Shown one piece after another: positions 29,243-37,841 of a stretch of 51,855 bases of DNA (positions within the stretch are counted from its first letter, which is position 1; the number at the start of each line of letters is the position of its first letter). The position numbers and the translations under genes are program-made. Under the pieces are notes generated by a model. The model was not told the origin of the DNA. It saw only the letters and a program-made list of their open reading frames with translations, and did not search any database. The DNA comes from Hyphomicrobiales bacterium (GTDB lineage: Bacteria; Pseudomonadota; Alphaproteobacteria; Rhizobiales; Rhizobiaceae): assembly GCA_900472605.1 (NCBI GenBank), contig UCJD01000024.1, positions 1-51,855 of the forward strand, written 5' to 3'.

Positions 29243-30190
29243 TCAGCGAAATGAATGGGCATCGGCCATCTCGGGGAGGCTGGGTTCGACCAGCGGCCGG
29301 AACCGCGCGTCTCCATCTTGCTTCAGCGTCTCGACGGTGTGCGTCTCCAGCGCCCTTGTGACGTCATTGATATCGCCGTCCAGATGCTCGACCGGGATCA
29401 TGTCGCCGATCACAAAATCAAAGCGGTCGCCGCGCTTGTTGAGGAGTTCGTGGAAAACAGTCATGTCGCGCAGCTCCGTCGACCACTTGGCAAACCAGTA
29501 GAACAGCCCGGAATTGCGGGCCGTCATATGCACCGGCAGGATCGGCAGATTGTACTTGCGCGCCAGCCCGACGGCTGACGTCTTCCACGGCCGCTCGTTG
29601 AGCCGGCCATTCGCCCAGTAGGCGATGCGCCCGGAAGGAAACAGCACCGTCGCCTTACCCTCTCGCACCGCGTGGTTGGTGATCTGCAGCGTTTCGCGCG
29701 CCTTCAGCTTGCTCTTGTGCTCGTCGCGCCATTCGACCGGAATGATCATCTCGGCAAAGCGCGGATTGACGCGCACCGCATCGCGGTTGGCAAATACCAT
29801 CATATCCGGCCGCCGCGTCTTCAGAAGGTCGAACACCGCGACGCCATCGGCGATCCCGGTCGGATGGTTGCTGACGAGAATGAATCCGCCCTTGTTGGGA
29901 ATCCGCTCGGCATTGGTCACGCCGATATCGAGATCGAGCAAATTGCTCATATATTCGAAGCACTGGAAACCCGGCATGTTCGCGATGTCGTTGGCGAAGG
30001 TCATCGCCTTGTTGTAGCGCAGCAGCGTATAGAGAAACGGCCGCATGACGGGCCACAGCGGGTGGCCGACGATGCGTTGTCCGCGTTCGGCGATCAGCGT
30101 GTCGACGATATGTCCGGGTCTGCCTTGGGAAACGAGCGCGATCGTTTCTGCGAATTGTCCGAATGCCGTCGTGGGTTGGCGCCGTGCCAT
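29243..30190 (-). CDS. Lysophospholipid acyltransferase-like protein (hemolysin-type)
   Basis: A 315-residue soluble-looking acyltransferase. The catalytic block is SNHPTGIADG, where five rather than four residues separate the histidine and aspartate, as in the COG3176/OlsF-like branch and unlike classic PlsC. It is followed by a glycerophosphate-type block VLFPSGRIAYW. The start at 30190 (MARRQPTTAFG) has an AGGA-type site upstream; the longer frame to 30277 is less likely. A role in membrane lipid or ornithine-lipid synthesis is possible but unproven. It is divergent from xerC. Confidence 0.83.
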   Translation of the reverse strand: MARRQPTTAFGQFAETIALVSQGRPGHIVDTLIAERGQRIVGHPLWPVMRPFLYTLLRYNKAMTFANDIANMPGFQCFEYMSNLLDLDIGVTNAERIPNKGGFILVSNHPTGIADGVAVFDLLKTRRPDMMVFANRDAVRVNPRFAEMIIPVEWRDEHKSKLKARETLQITNHAVREGKATVLFPSGRIAYWANGRLNERPWKTSAVGLARKYNLPILPVHMTARNSGLFYWFAKWSTELRDMTVFHELLNKRGDRFDFVIGDMIPVEHLDGDINDVTRALETHTVETLKQDGDARFRPLVEPSLPEMADAHSFR

Positions 30191-30332
30191 GCAAGATCCT
30201 GCCTCGTTGGGAAACCAGTTATCGCGATTATTATGATCGAAGCATGACAGGCACTTGGCCGATGTTAGCGATTCCATAACCGTCCCTCAGTCAGAATTGG
30301 CGGCCATAACGGCGAATTCAAGAGGCGGAAAC

Positions 30333-31268
30333 GTGAATGAACTCCTGATCATGGCCGATGCGCGACTGATGGCGGAACGTGCCGCCTGGCTGCAGAGCCT
30401 GGCCGGAGAACGCCGCCTTTCGAAGCACACGCTCGACGCCTATGAGCGCGACACCCGCCAGTTCCTGACCTTCATGACCGGCCATCTCGCCGGCCCGACG
30501 ACGCTGAAGGATATCGAGGCGCTGAGGCCCGCCGATTTCCGCGCCTTCCTCGCCTCCCGCCGTCGCGACGACATCGGCGCTCGCTCGCTCGGCCGCAATC
30601 TCGCCGGCCTGCGCTCGCTGCTGCGCCATCTCGAAAAGAAGGGCCTGGTCAATGCCGCCGGCGCAGGCGCCATCCGCTCGCCGAAGCAGCCGAAATCGCT
30701 GCCCAAGCCGCTCACCGACACACAGGCCGTCACCGTCGTCAGCAACGAGGCGCAATTGCACGACGAGCCCTGGATCGCCGCCCGCGATGCCGCCGTGATG
30801 ACGCTGCTCTATGGCTGCGGCCTGCGTATCTCCGAAGCGCTCGACCTCCTGCCCGGCGACATCACCCCTGGCGCCGCGACGCTGCGCATATCAGGCAAGG
30901 GCAACAAGACCCGGCTGGTGCCGCTGCTATCAGTCGTCTTCGAGGCGGTGGACAAATATCGGGTGCTCTGCCCATACCACTTGGCCGCCGACCAGCCGCT
31001 GTTTCGCGGCGCCCGCGGCGGCAAGCTGCAGCAGGCGATCGTCCAGCGCACCATGCAGAAGATGCGCGGCGCCTTCGGCCTGCCGGAGACCGCCACCCCG
31101 CACGCGCTGCGCCACTCCTTCGCCACTCATCTTCTTGCCGGTGGTGGCGATCTCCGCACTATTCAGGAACTGCTCGGCCATGCCAGCCTGTCGACCACCC
31201 AAGTCTATACGGGTGTGGATGCCTCGCGGCTTCTCGACGTTTACGACCGCGCCCACCCAAGGGCGTAA
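30333..31268 (+). CDS. xerC: Tyrosine recombinase XerC
   Basis: With XerD and FtsK it resolves chromosome dimers at dif. The 311-residue product has an N-terminal SAM-like core-binding domain and a complete catalytic set: R165 (GLRISEAL), K189 (GKGNK), H257 and R260 (HALRHSFATH), H283 (LLGHASL) and nucleophile Y292 (TQVYTGVD). The ending LLDVYDRAHPRA is XerC-like rather than XerD-like. The start is GTG at 30333 with GAGGCGGA upstream; the frame is open further upstream but without a ribosome binding site. Confidence 0.93.
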   Translation: MNELLIMADARLMAERAAWLQSLAGERRLSKHTLDAYERDTRQFLTFMTGHLAGPTTLKDIEALRPADFRAFLASRRRDDIGARSLGRNLAGLRSLLRHLEKKGLVNAAGAGAIRSPKQPKSLPKPLTDTQAVTVVSNEAQLHDEPWIAARDAAVMTLLYGCGLRISEALDLLPGDITPGAATLRISGKGNKTRLVPLLSVVFEAVDKYRVLCPYHLAADQPLFRGARGGKLQQAIVQRTMQKMRGAFGLPETATPHALRHSFATHLLAGGGDLRTIQELLGHASLSTTQVYTGVDASRLLDVYDRAHPRA

Positions 31269-31353
31269 TCCTTTGTTAACGGTTTCCCTTAAAGGAATAT
31301 GATCAACCCAGCGCGTAGAGCTTGGTTCTTATATTTTGGGACCGGAACACATC

Positions 31354-32463
31354 ATGACGATTACCCTCGGCCACCGCACCCTGAACCCAGCCGCACCCGG
31401 CCCATCATCGATGCGCTCGGCATCGCCGGGCAACGTCGTGCTCTGGCTGATCGCCGCCACACACGTCCTGCTGGCCGCCCTGCTGATCGCCGCCCTCGTC
31501 TCCGTCTCCCCGGCGTCGGCCGCCGACGACGCCACCTGCACCGGCCGTAACATCCTCGACGACCTGAAAGCCACCAACCCGGCGCGCTACGAGCAGGCGG
31601 TCAAGGAAGGCGACGCGATCCCGAACGGCAAGGGCATTTTCTGGAAGATCGAAAAGCCGGGCATCAAGCCATCCTGGCTCTTGGGCAGCATGCACGTGAC
31701 CGATCCGCGCGTGCTCGACCTGCCGCCGCGCACCCAGGCGGCCCACGATGCAGCAGATACCATCGTCATCGAATCCGACGAGATCCTCGACGAGAAGAAG
31801 GCTTCGGCGGCCCTGATGATGAAGCCCGACCTGATGATGTTCACCGACGGCACCACGATCGACAAGCTCCTGTCTCCCGACGATTACAAGCGTCTCGAGG
31901 CAGGCCTGAAGACACGCGGCATTCCGCTCGCCGCCGTCTCGCGCATGCGCCCGTGGATGATCTCGAGCGTCGTCGCGCTACCGGCTTGCGAAATGGCCCG
32001 CAAGGCCCAAGGCGTCCAGTTCCTGGACCAGAAGATCGCCGCCGACGCGGCAGCTCACGGAAAGCAGGTCAAGGGTCTCGAAACCCTTGCCGAGCAGCTG
32101 CAGGCCATGGCCGAACTGCCGACCGAATTCCACATGAAGTCGCTGATCGAAACGCTGGAACTCGGCTCGAAGATGAACGACGTGGTGGAAACCATGACCG
32201 ACCTCTATCTTTCCGGCAACATCGGCATGACCATGCCGATGCTGAAGACCGTGACGCCGGACGGCGCCGACGACAGCAGCGACTACGCCGCCTTCGAACA
32301 GCGCATCATCCTCGACCGCAACAAGGTCATGGCCGACCGCGCCGCCCCGATCCTGGCTGCCGGCAACGTCTTCATGGCCGTCGGCGCGCTGCATCTGCCC
32401 GGCGAGGAGGGCGTGATCGAGCTACTGCGTAAGCAGGGCTTTACGCTGACTGCGGTGAATTGA
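31354..32463 (+). CDS. TraB/GumN family protein
   Basis: A 369-residue protein with an N-terminal hydrophobic segment (about 23-52), either a signal anchor or signal peptide ending near SPASA. The TraB/GumN domain starts at GIFWKIEKPGIKPSWLLGSMHVTDPRVLDLP and ends FMAVGALHLPGEEGVIELLRKQGF, both diagnostic. These proteins are Tiki-like predicted metalloproteases or haem-binding proteins; the conserved GSMH and GALHLPG histidines fit a metal site. The start is ATG at 31354, though a TTG at 31336 is possible. It lies 85 bp after xerC and converges on lpdA across an inverted-repeat element. Confidence 0.9.
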   Translation: MTITLGHRTLNPAAPGPSSMRSASPGNVVLWLIAATHVLLAALLIAALVSVSPASAADDATCTGRNILDDLKATNPARYEQAVKEGDAIPNGKGIFWKIEKPGIKPSWLLGSMHVTDPRVLDLPPRTQAAHDAADTIVIESDEILDEKKASAALMMKPDLMMFTDGTTIDKLLSPDDYKRLEAGLKTRGIPLAAVSRMRPWMISSVVALPACEMARKAQGVQFLDQKIAADAAAHGKQVKGLETLAEQLQAMAELPTEFHMKSLIETLELGSKMNDVVETMTDLYLSGNIGMTMPMLKTVTPDGADDSSDYAAFEQRIILDRNKVMADRAAPILAAGNVFMAVGALHLPGEEGVIELLRKQGFTLTAVN

Positions 32464-32495
32464 GCGCGCTGAGGACCAAGCTCGGCGGTTGCCGC

Positions 32496-32660
32496 TAAAG
32501 TCCCCTCCCCAACCCCTCCCCACAAGGGGGAGGGGCTAGCTTGTGGCGACGCCGGGCGTCGCTTTCATCTTCTCATCAGTTGAGAGAGCAAAGTTCTGCC
32601 GAGCGATTACCGCGCGGAAGCCCCTCCCCCTTGTGGGGAGGGGTTGGGGAGGGGCTTTAG
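32496..32660. repeat. Long inverted-repeat element between traB-like gene and lpdA
   Basis: Two arms, 32502-32537 and 32619-32654, are perfectly complementary over 36 bp and extend to CTAAAG/CTTTAG with a single inserted base. Each arm contains pyrimidine-rich CCCCTCCCC blocks. The 81-bp interior carries a 7-bp palindrome (GCGACGC / GCGTCGC, near 32547-32563). There is no transposase or clear target duplication. It sits exactly at the junction of two convergent genes and could be a non-autonomous repeat that serves as a two-way terminator. Confidence 0.85.
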
Positions 32661-32673
32661 CCCCACCCACCAA

Positions 32674-34080
32674 TCACATATGGATCGGCTTGAAAAACGC
32701 AGCCAGTGCCGCTTCCTTCACCGCTTCCGACATCGTCGGGTGCGCGTGGCAGGTGCGGCCGAGGTCTTCGGCCGAGCCACCGAATTCCATCAGCACGGCG
32801 ATCTCGTGGATCATCTCGCCCGCGCCAAAGCCGACGATATGGCCGCCGAGAACGCGGTCGGTTTCCTTGTCCGACAGGATCTTCACGAAACCATCCGTCG
32901 CCAGCATGGCACGGGCGCGGCCGTTTGCCGTGAACGGGAACTTGCCGACCTTGTAGGCGACGCCAGCAGCCTTCAGCTCTTCCTCGGTCTTGCCGACGGA
33001 GGCGACTTCGGGCTGCGTGTAGACGACGCTCGGGATGACGTCGTAGTTCACATGGCCAGCCTGGCCGGCGAGGATTTCGGCCAGCGCCACGCCCTCGTCT
33101 TCGGCCTTATGTGCCAGCATCGGGCCCTTCACCACGTCACCGATCGCATAGATGCCGGCAACGTTCGTCTTGAAGTGGCCGTCGATCTCGACGCGGCCGC
33201 GATTGTCGAGCGCAACTCCCGCTTCCTCGAGGCCGAGGCCGGCCGTATAGGGAATGCGGCCGGTGGAGATCAGCACCACATCGGCTTCCAGCGTCTGCGC
33301 AGCACCGCCTGCGACCGGCTCGAAGGTCACCTTCGCCCCCTTGCCGCCCTTTTCGACGCCCGTCACCTTCGAGCTCAGGTTGATGTCGACACCCTGCTTG
33401 CCCAGCATGCGCTGGAACTGCTTCGACACGTCGGCATCCATGGCGCCGAGGATCTTGTCGAGATATTCGATGACGGTGACCTTGGCGCCGAGACGCGACC
33501 AGACCGAGCCGAGCTCGAGGCCGATGACGCCGCCGCCGACGACGATCATCGTCTCAGGCACCTTGTCGAGCGCGATCGCGCCGGTGGAGGAGACGATCAC
33601 CTTCTCGTCGATATCGACCTTGACACCGGGAATGCCGGCGACGTCGGAGCCGGTGGCGATGACGATGTTCTTGCCTTCGATTTCCTGGACCTTGCCATCC
33701 TCAGCCGTAACCGAGACCTTACCAGCCGAAACGATCTTGCCGGTGCCGATGAAGCTGTCGATCTTGTTCTTCTTGAACAGGAAGGCAACGCCGTCGACAT
33801 TGGCCTTAACGGTCGCGTCCTTGTGGCCCATCATCTTGTCGAGGTTCAGTTTCGGCGCCGCGACCTCGATGCCGAGCGCGTCCATGCCGTGACCGGCCTG
33901 ATGGAACATTTCCGACGCGTGCAGCAAAGCCTTGGAGGGAATGCAGCCGACGTTGAGGCAGGTACCGCCGAAGGTAGCGCGCTTTTCGACGACAGCGACC
34001 TTGAGGCCGAGCTGGGCCGCCTTGATGGCTGCGACATAGCCGCCGGGGCCGGTTCCGATAACGATCACATCATAGGACAT
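32674..34080 (-). CDS. lpdA: Dihydrolipoyl dehydrogenase (E3)
   Basis: FAD disulfide oxidoreductase of 468 residues that reoxidises lipoyl groups of 2-oxo acid dehydrogenases with NAD. The FAD loop is GTGPGGY (9-15), the redox disulfide GGTCLNVGCIPSK (C41, C46), the NAD loop VGGGVIGLELG, and the catalytic His-Glu pair in HAHPTMSE (H447, E452). Its place at the end of the mdh-suc cluster indicates it is the E3 of 2-oxoglutarate dehydrogenase, although rhizobia carry other E3 paralogues with pyruvate and branched-chain complexes. Confidence 0.97.
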   Translation of the reverse strand: MSYDVIVIGTGPGGYVAAIKAAQLGLKVAVVEKRATFGGTCLNVGCIPSKALLHASEMFHQAGHGMDALGIEVAAPKLNLDKMMGHKDATVKANVDGVAFLFKKNKIDSFIGTGKIVSAGKVSVTAEDGKVQEIEGKNIVIATGSDVAGIPGVKVDIDEKVIVSSTGAIALDKVPETMIVVGGGVIGLELGSVWSRLGAKVTVIEYLDKILGAMDADVSKQFQRMLGKQGVDINLSSKVTGVEKGGKGAKVTFEPVAGGAAQTLEADVVLISTGRIPYTAGLGLEEAGVALDNRGRVEIDGHFKTNVAGIYAIGDVVKGPMLAHKAEDEGVALAEILAGQAGHVNYDVIPSVVYTQPEVASVGKTEEELKAAGVAYKVGKFPFTANGRARAMLATDGFVKILSDKETDRVLGGHIVGFGAGEMIHEIAVLMEFGGSAEDLGRTCHAHPTMSEAVKEAALAAFFKPIHM

Positions 34081-34106
34081 TGTTTCTTTTCCTTTTCGTT
34101 ATGTGT

Positions 34107-34745
34107 TTAGTCCGCCGCGCGGGCGAGTGCGAGGCGGAAGCCGAAGCCGACCAGAGCGGCGCCGGTAATGCGGTTGAACCATTTGCCGCCGGCGATGAAA
34201 CGATCGCGGATCGGCTTGACGGTGAAGAAGGTGGAGACGCCGGCAAACCAGGCGACCAGCGCTGTCGCCATGCCGATGCCGTAGCTGAACTGGATGAGCG
34301 CGGGCGTGTCGTGATGCACCAGCGTCGAAAACAGCGACAGGAAGAACAGCACCGGCTTCGGGTTCAGCGCATTGGTGATGAAACCCATCCCCAGGCACCT
34401 GAGCGCCGAGATCGGCTTGCGGTCCTCTTCCGTCACCTCGATCTCGCTGACATTGAAGCCGGGATCGCGGAACGACTTGATGCCGAGATAGACGAGATAG
34501 GCGACGCCGGCCCACTTGATCATCGCAAACAGCATCAGCGACTGCGACACGATCAGCCCGAGGCCGAGGATCGTGTAGCTGATGTGGAACAGCAGCGAGA
34601 AACCCATGCCGAGCCCCGTCATCATCGCGGCGCGGCGGCCATGCACGATGCTCTGGCGCAGGATCACCGCGAAATCGGCGCCGGGCACGACGATGAAGAT
34701 CGAGAAGACGGCCATCAGGCCGAGAAATTCGAGAACATACTGCAT
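34107..34745 (-). CDS. LysE-family amino-acid exporter
   Basis: A 212-residue inner-membrane protein with about six hydrophobic helices. The N-terminal VPGADFAVILRQSIVHGRRAAMMTGLGMG and the central FITNALNPKPVLFFLSLF are LysE/RhtB signatures. These carriers export amino acids or related metabolites by proton exchange; the substrate cannot be inferred. The start at 34745 has AGGGA eight bases upstream; a GTG at 34751 is less likely. It is 26 bp upstream of lpdA and belongs to the string of accessory genes between sucB and lpdA. Confidence 0.9.
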   Translation of the reverse strand: MQYVLEFLGLMAVFSIFIVVPGADFAVILRQSIVHGRRAAMMTGLGMGFSLLFHISYTILGLGLIVSQSLMLFAMIKWAGVAYLVYLGIKSFRDPGFNVSEIEVTEEDRKPISALRCLGMGFITNALNPKPVLFFLSLFSTLVHHDTPALIQFSYGIGMATALVAWFAGVSTFFTVKPIRDRFIAGGKWFNRITGAALVGFGFRLALARAAD

Positions 34746-34767
34746 GGTCACATCCCTGCCCGCACCG

Positions 34768-35520
34768 TCATCGCCCGCCGCTCACATTGAGGATCGAGCC
34801 CGTTATATAGGAAGCCTCCGGGGACAACAGATAGAGCACCGCGTCGGCGATCTCGTCTGCCGTGCCCGCCCGCTGCATCGGAATGCTGGGCGCCATATCG
34901 CGCGCCCGGTCCGGCAGGCCGCCGGACGCATGGATTTCGGTGTCGATCACGCCGGGCCTGATCGCGTTCACCCGCACGCCCTCGGTCGCCACTTCGCGGG
35001 CAAGGCCGATGGTGAAGGTGTCGATCGCGGCCTTGGAGGCGGCGTAGTCGACATATTGCGACGGCGAACCGATGATCGCCGCCATCGAGGAAATATTGAC
35101 GATCGCTCCGCCGTTGCCGCCATGCTTGCTTGACATGCGGCGCACGGCCTCGGCCGCGCAGAGAATGGAGCCGGTAACATTGATCCGCATCATCCGCTCG
35201 AGGCGCGCAACCGACATCTCGTCGACACGCGCGGGCGCATCGACGATGCCGGCATTGTTGGCAAGCCCGTCCAGCCGGTCGAAACGCCGGTCAACGGCCG
35301 CAAAAATCGCCACGATATCGTCGGCATTGCCGACATCGCCCTTGATCGCAAAGGCCTCGCCGCCACCGGCCTCGATCGTCGAGACCACGGCGTCGGCCGC
35401 TTGCCTGTTGGATGCATAGTTGACGGCCACCCGCCAGCCTTTTCGGGCGGCAAGCAGGCAGATCGCGGCGCCGATGCCGCGGCTACCGCCGGTGACCAGG
35501 AGAACAGGGGCTTCGCTCAT
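34768..35520 (-). CDS. SDR-family oxidoreductase
   Basis: A 250-residue classical short-chain dehydrogenase with TGGSRGIG (about 10-17), NNAG, a catalytic serine in ISSMAAIIG, YAASK and the closing NVSGGR. It resembles 3-oxoacyl-ACP reductase or glucose dehydrogenase types, but the substrate is not evident. The start at 35520 overlaps the stop of the upstream exported-protein gene by four bases (ATGA), so translation is coupled. It lies in the accessory set between sucB and lpdA. A second SDR is encoded at 19203-19973. Confidence 0.92.
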   Translation of the reverse strand: MSEAPVLLVTGGSRGIGAAICLLAARKGWRVAVNYASNRQAADAVVSTIEAGGGEAFAIKGDVGNADDIVAIFAAVDRRFDRLDGLANNAGIVDAPARVDEMSVARLERMMRINVTGSILCAAEAVRRMSSKHGGNGGAIVNISSMAAIIGSPSQYVDYAASKAAIDTFTIGLAREVATEGVRVNAIRPGVIDTEIHASGGLPDRARDMAPSIPMQRAGTADEIADAVLYLLSPEASYITGSILNVSGGR

Positions 35521-36026
35521 CTGCCGCATTCCTTGAAATCGAGAACGTCCCACGGCGCCACCGACGCCTTGCCCTCGCCCCAGATCGACGAGCCGCGAAT
35601 GGCAGGCCCGATGCCCGGCAGCACCACCTTGTCGGCCGCCTCGCCGGCTTCCGGCTGCAGGTTGACCATCTCACCCTTGGCGCTCATGCCGTAGACCATG
35701 CCCTGCCAGATGGTGCAGGCTTCGAGATCGGCGCCGGTCGCGTCGCCGTCGGGGCAATGGAACATCACCATGCCAATCGTGCGCGACGGATCCTCGGAGG
35801 GCATCACATAGCCGTCGAGCGTAAGCGGCGTCTTCAGGACTTTGAGCGTGAACTTGTTGCTGGCGGCGGCGGCCACCGAATTGATCGGCGTGAATCGCAG
35901 CTCGTAGGCGCCGTCGCGATCGCCGTAGACGGCATCGGCCTGCTTGCACGAGGCCGCCAGCAGCGGCTGGCCGCTAACCGCGGTAAAAATGAGGGTGGCG
36001 ATCGTAACAGGAAGCTTACGCATCAT
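35517..36026 (-). CDS. Small exported protein of unknown function
   Basis: A 169-residue protein with a clear signal peptide (basic start MMRKL, hydrophobic stretch, probable cleavage after LLAA around residue 25). The mature part has four cysteines (near residue 27, in FHCPDG, EACTIW and at ECGR), enough for two disulfides, and is otherwise polar. I recognise no domain. The start may be 36026 or 36023 (tandem ATG). It overlaps the SDR gene by four bases and starts four bases after MAPEG's stop, so it is embedded in the suc transcript. Confidence 0.8.
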   Translation of the reverse strand: MMRKLPVTIATLIFTAVSGQPLLAASCKQADAVYGDRDGAYELRFTPINSVAAAASNKFTLKVLKTPLTLDGYVMPSEDPSRTIGMVMFHCPDGDATGADLEACTIWQGMVYGMSAKGEMVNLQPEAGEAADKVVLPGIGPAIRGSSIWGEGKASVAPWDVLDFKECGR

Positions 36027-36030
36027 CGCC

Positions 36031-36420
36031 TCACCACACGATGCCCGAGAACATCAGGACCAGCCCTATCGCCGATACCGACCAGATCCACGAGCGGTAG
36101 GGGCTCAGCCCGATCAGATAGGCCGGAAGATAGGCGACGCGCGCCCAGAACCACAGCGCGGCACCCCAACGAGTCAGGCTGTCGGAATGGCCGGATGCCA
36201 CCGTGACCACGGCGAGCGCGATGAAGATGGGATAGGTTTCCTGGTAATTCCTCAGCGCCCGCGTCGCACGGCCGGTCAGCACGTTCGGCTCCGGCTCGTG
36301 GTCGCGCGTCGAATTCGCCTCTTTCACGCCGCTCTGCATGCGGTAGGCAACTGCCTGCGCCATCATGTAGGCGAAGGCGAGCGCAGCGCTCCAGAGCAGG
36401 TAGACAAGTTCCAGCGACAT
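36031..36420 (-). CDS. MAPEG-family membrane protein
   Basis: A 129-residue protein with four hydrophobic segments. The block RATRALRNYQETYPIFIALAVV (about 51-72) with conserved R, N, E is the MAPEG signature, and the closing helices (WFWARVAYLPAYLIG) fit. Eukaryotic MAPEG members use glutathione in eicosanoid metabolism; the bacterial members are mostly of unknown function. It lies 54 bp after sucB and is followed within four bases by the exported-protein gene. Confidence 0.9.
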   Translation of the reverse strand: MSLELVYLLWSAALAFAYMMAQAVAYRMQSGVKEANSTRDHEPEPNVLTGRATRALRNYQETYPIFIALAVVTVASGHSDSLTRWGAALWFWARVAYLPAYLIGLSPYRSWIWSVSAIGLVLMFSGIVW

Positions 36421-36442
36421 CAGGGGTTCCGGTGCTGAGGCG

Positions 36443-36465
36443 AAAAGGGCCGCTCGCGCGGCCCT
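36443..36465 (-). terminator. Terminator-like hairpin after sucB
   Basis: On the minus strand AGGGCCGC / GCGGCCCT (8 bp, four-base loop) is followed by TTTT. It lies 10 bases after the sucB stop and before the MAPEG gene, so it may lower transcription of the accessory genes and lpdA relative to the suc genes. Confidence 0.7.
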
Positions 36466-36474
36466 GTCGGTCTC

Positions 36475-37725
36475 TTAGAGATCAAGAACGAGACGTTCCG
36501 GATCTTCCAGGCTTTCCTTGACGCGGACGAGGAAGGTAACCGCTTCCTTGCCGTCGACGATACGGTGATCGTAGGACAGCGCGAGATACATCATCGGACG
36601 GATGACGATCTGGCCGCCGACGACGACGGGACGGTCCTGGATCTTGTGCATGCCGAGAATGCCCGACTGCGGCGCGTTCAGGATCGGCGAGGACATCAGC
36701 GAACCGTAGACGCCACCATTGGTGATGGTGAAGGTGCCGCCCTGCATGTCTGCCATCGACAGCGAACCGTCGCGAGCCGACTTGGCGAGACGACCGAGGT
36801 CCTTTTCGATCTCGGCGATCGACAGCTGGTCGGCATCGCGTATGATCGGCACGACCAGGCCCTTGTCGGTACCCACGGCCATGCCGACGTGGCAGTAGTT
36901 CTTGTAGATGATGTCGGTGCCGTCGATTTCGGCGTTGACGGCCGGCAGTTCCTTCAGCGCATGCGTGACGGCCTTGGTGAAGAAGCCCATGAAGCCGAGC
37001 TTGACGCCATGCTTCTTCTCAAAGACGTCCTTGTACTTGGCGCGCAACGCCATGACCGCGCTCATGTCCACCTCGTTGTAGGTGGTGAGCATGGCGGCGG
37101 TGTTCTGCGCGTCCTTGAGGCGCTTGGCGATCGTCTGGCGCAGGCGCGTCATCTTCACGCGCTCTTCGCGGCCGGCATCCTCGACGGTCGAAGGACCGCG
37201 CGCGGCGGCTGGTGCGGCAGGAACGGCTGCGGCAGCCGGAGCGGCGATGCCCTTGGCGACGGCGGCGATCACATCGCCCTTCAGAACCTGGCCGCGCTTG
37301 CCGGAGCCGTCGACCTGATCGGCCGAGATGTTGTTCTCAGCCAGCATCTTCGAAGCGGCCGGTGCCGGCGGCATCGAGGTGGCTGTAGCGGAAGCCGAAG
37401 CGGCTGCGGCAACCGGAGCAGCAGCAGCCGGAGCAGGCTCGGCAGCCTTTGCGGGGGCTGCGGCAGGCGCTGCTGCGGCAGCACCGGCGGAGGCGGCGAT
37501 CTGGCCGAGCAGGGCGGCAAGACCAACGGTCTCGCCCGGCTGCGCGACGATTTCCGAGAGCACGCCGGCGGCAGGTGCCGGCACTTCGATGGTCACCTTG
37601 TCGGTTTCAAGCTCAACCAGCGGCTCATCGGCCTTGATGACATCGCCGACCTTCTTGAACCAGGTGCCGACGGTTGCCTCGCTGACGGATTCACCGAGAG
37701 TTGGAACGCGGATTTCTGTGGCCAT
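36475..37725 (-). CDS. sucB: Dihydrolipoamide succinyltransferase (E2 of 2-oxoglutarate dehydrogenase)
   Basis: The core of the 2-oxoglutarate dehydrogenase complex, 416 residues. The lipoyl domain (about 1-77) carries the lipoylated lysine in [10 protein letters not shown] (K43). An Ala/Pro-rich linker (about 78-130) follows, then the E1/E3-binding domain (about 130-165), and the catalytic domain ends with [13 protein letters not shown] (H387, D391). The Ala/Pro linker is long and compositionally simple, as usual. It is 116 bp from sucA; a terminator-like hairpin follows it. Confidence 0.97.
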   Translation of the reverse strand: MATEIRVPTLGESVSEATVGTWFKKVGDVIKADEPLVELETDKVTIEVPAPAAGVLSEIVAQPGETVGLAALLGQIAASAGAAAAAPAAAPAKAAEPAPAAAAPVAAAASASATATSMPPAPAASKMLAENNISADQVDGSGKRGQVLKGDVIAAVAKGIAAPAAAAVPAAPAAARGPSTVEDAGREERVKMTRLRQTIAKRLKDAQNTAAMLTTYNEVDMSAVMALRAKYKDVFEKKHGVKLGFMGFFTKAVTHALKELPAVNAEIDGTDIIYKNYCHVGMAVGTDKGLVVPIIRDADQLSIAEIEKDLGRLAKSARDGSLSMADMQGGTFTITNGGVYGSLMSSPILNAPQSGILGMHKIQDRPVVVGGQIVIRPMMYLALSYDHRIVDGKEAVTFLVRVKESLEDPERLVLDL

Positions 37726-37841
37726 TGTTCAAATCCTGAATTTCTAATCGTTGTGTTTGACGGCATCCCGGCAGCGGCGGCCGGGGAGCGAAGCAATGCG
37801 GAGAGGAAACGCGGCGCGCTCCCTCCCCGATCTCATTCTCG

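Noticed and set aside
30255..30332. Longer N-terminus for xerC from an upstream frame start
   Set aside because: The extension has no ribosome binding site and the GTG at 30333 has a good one and the expected XerC length.
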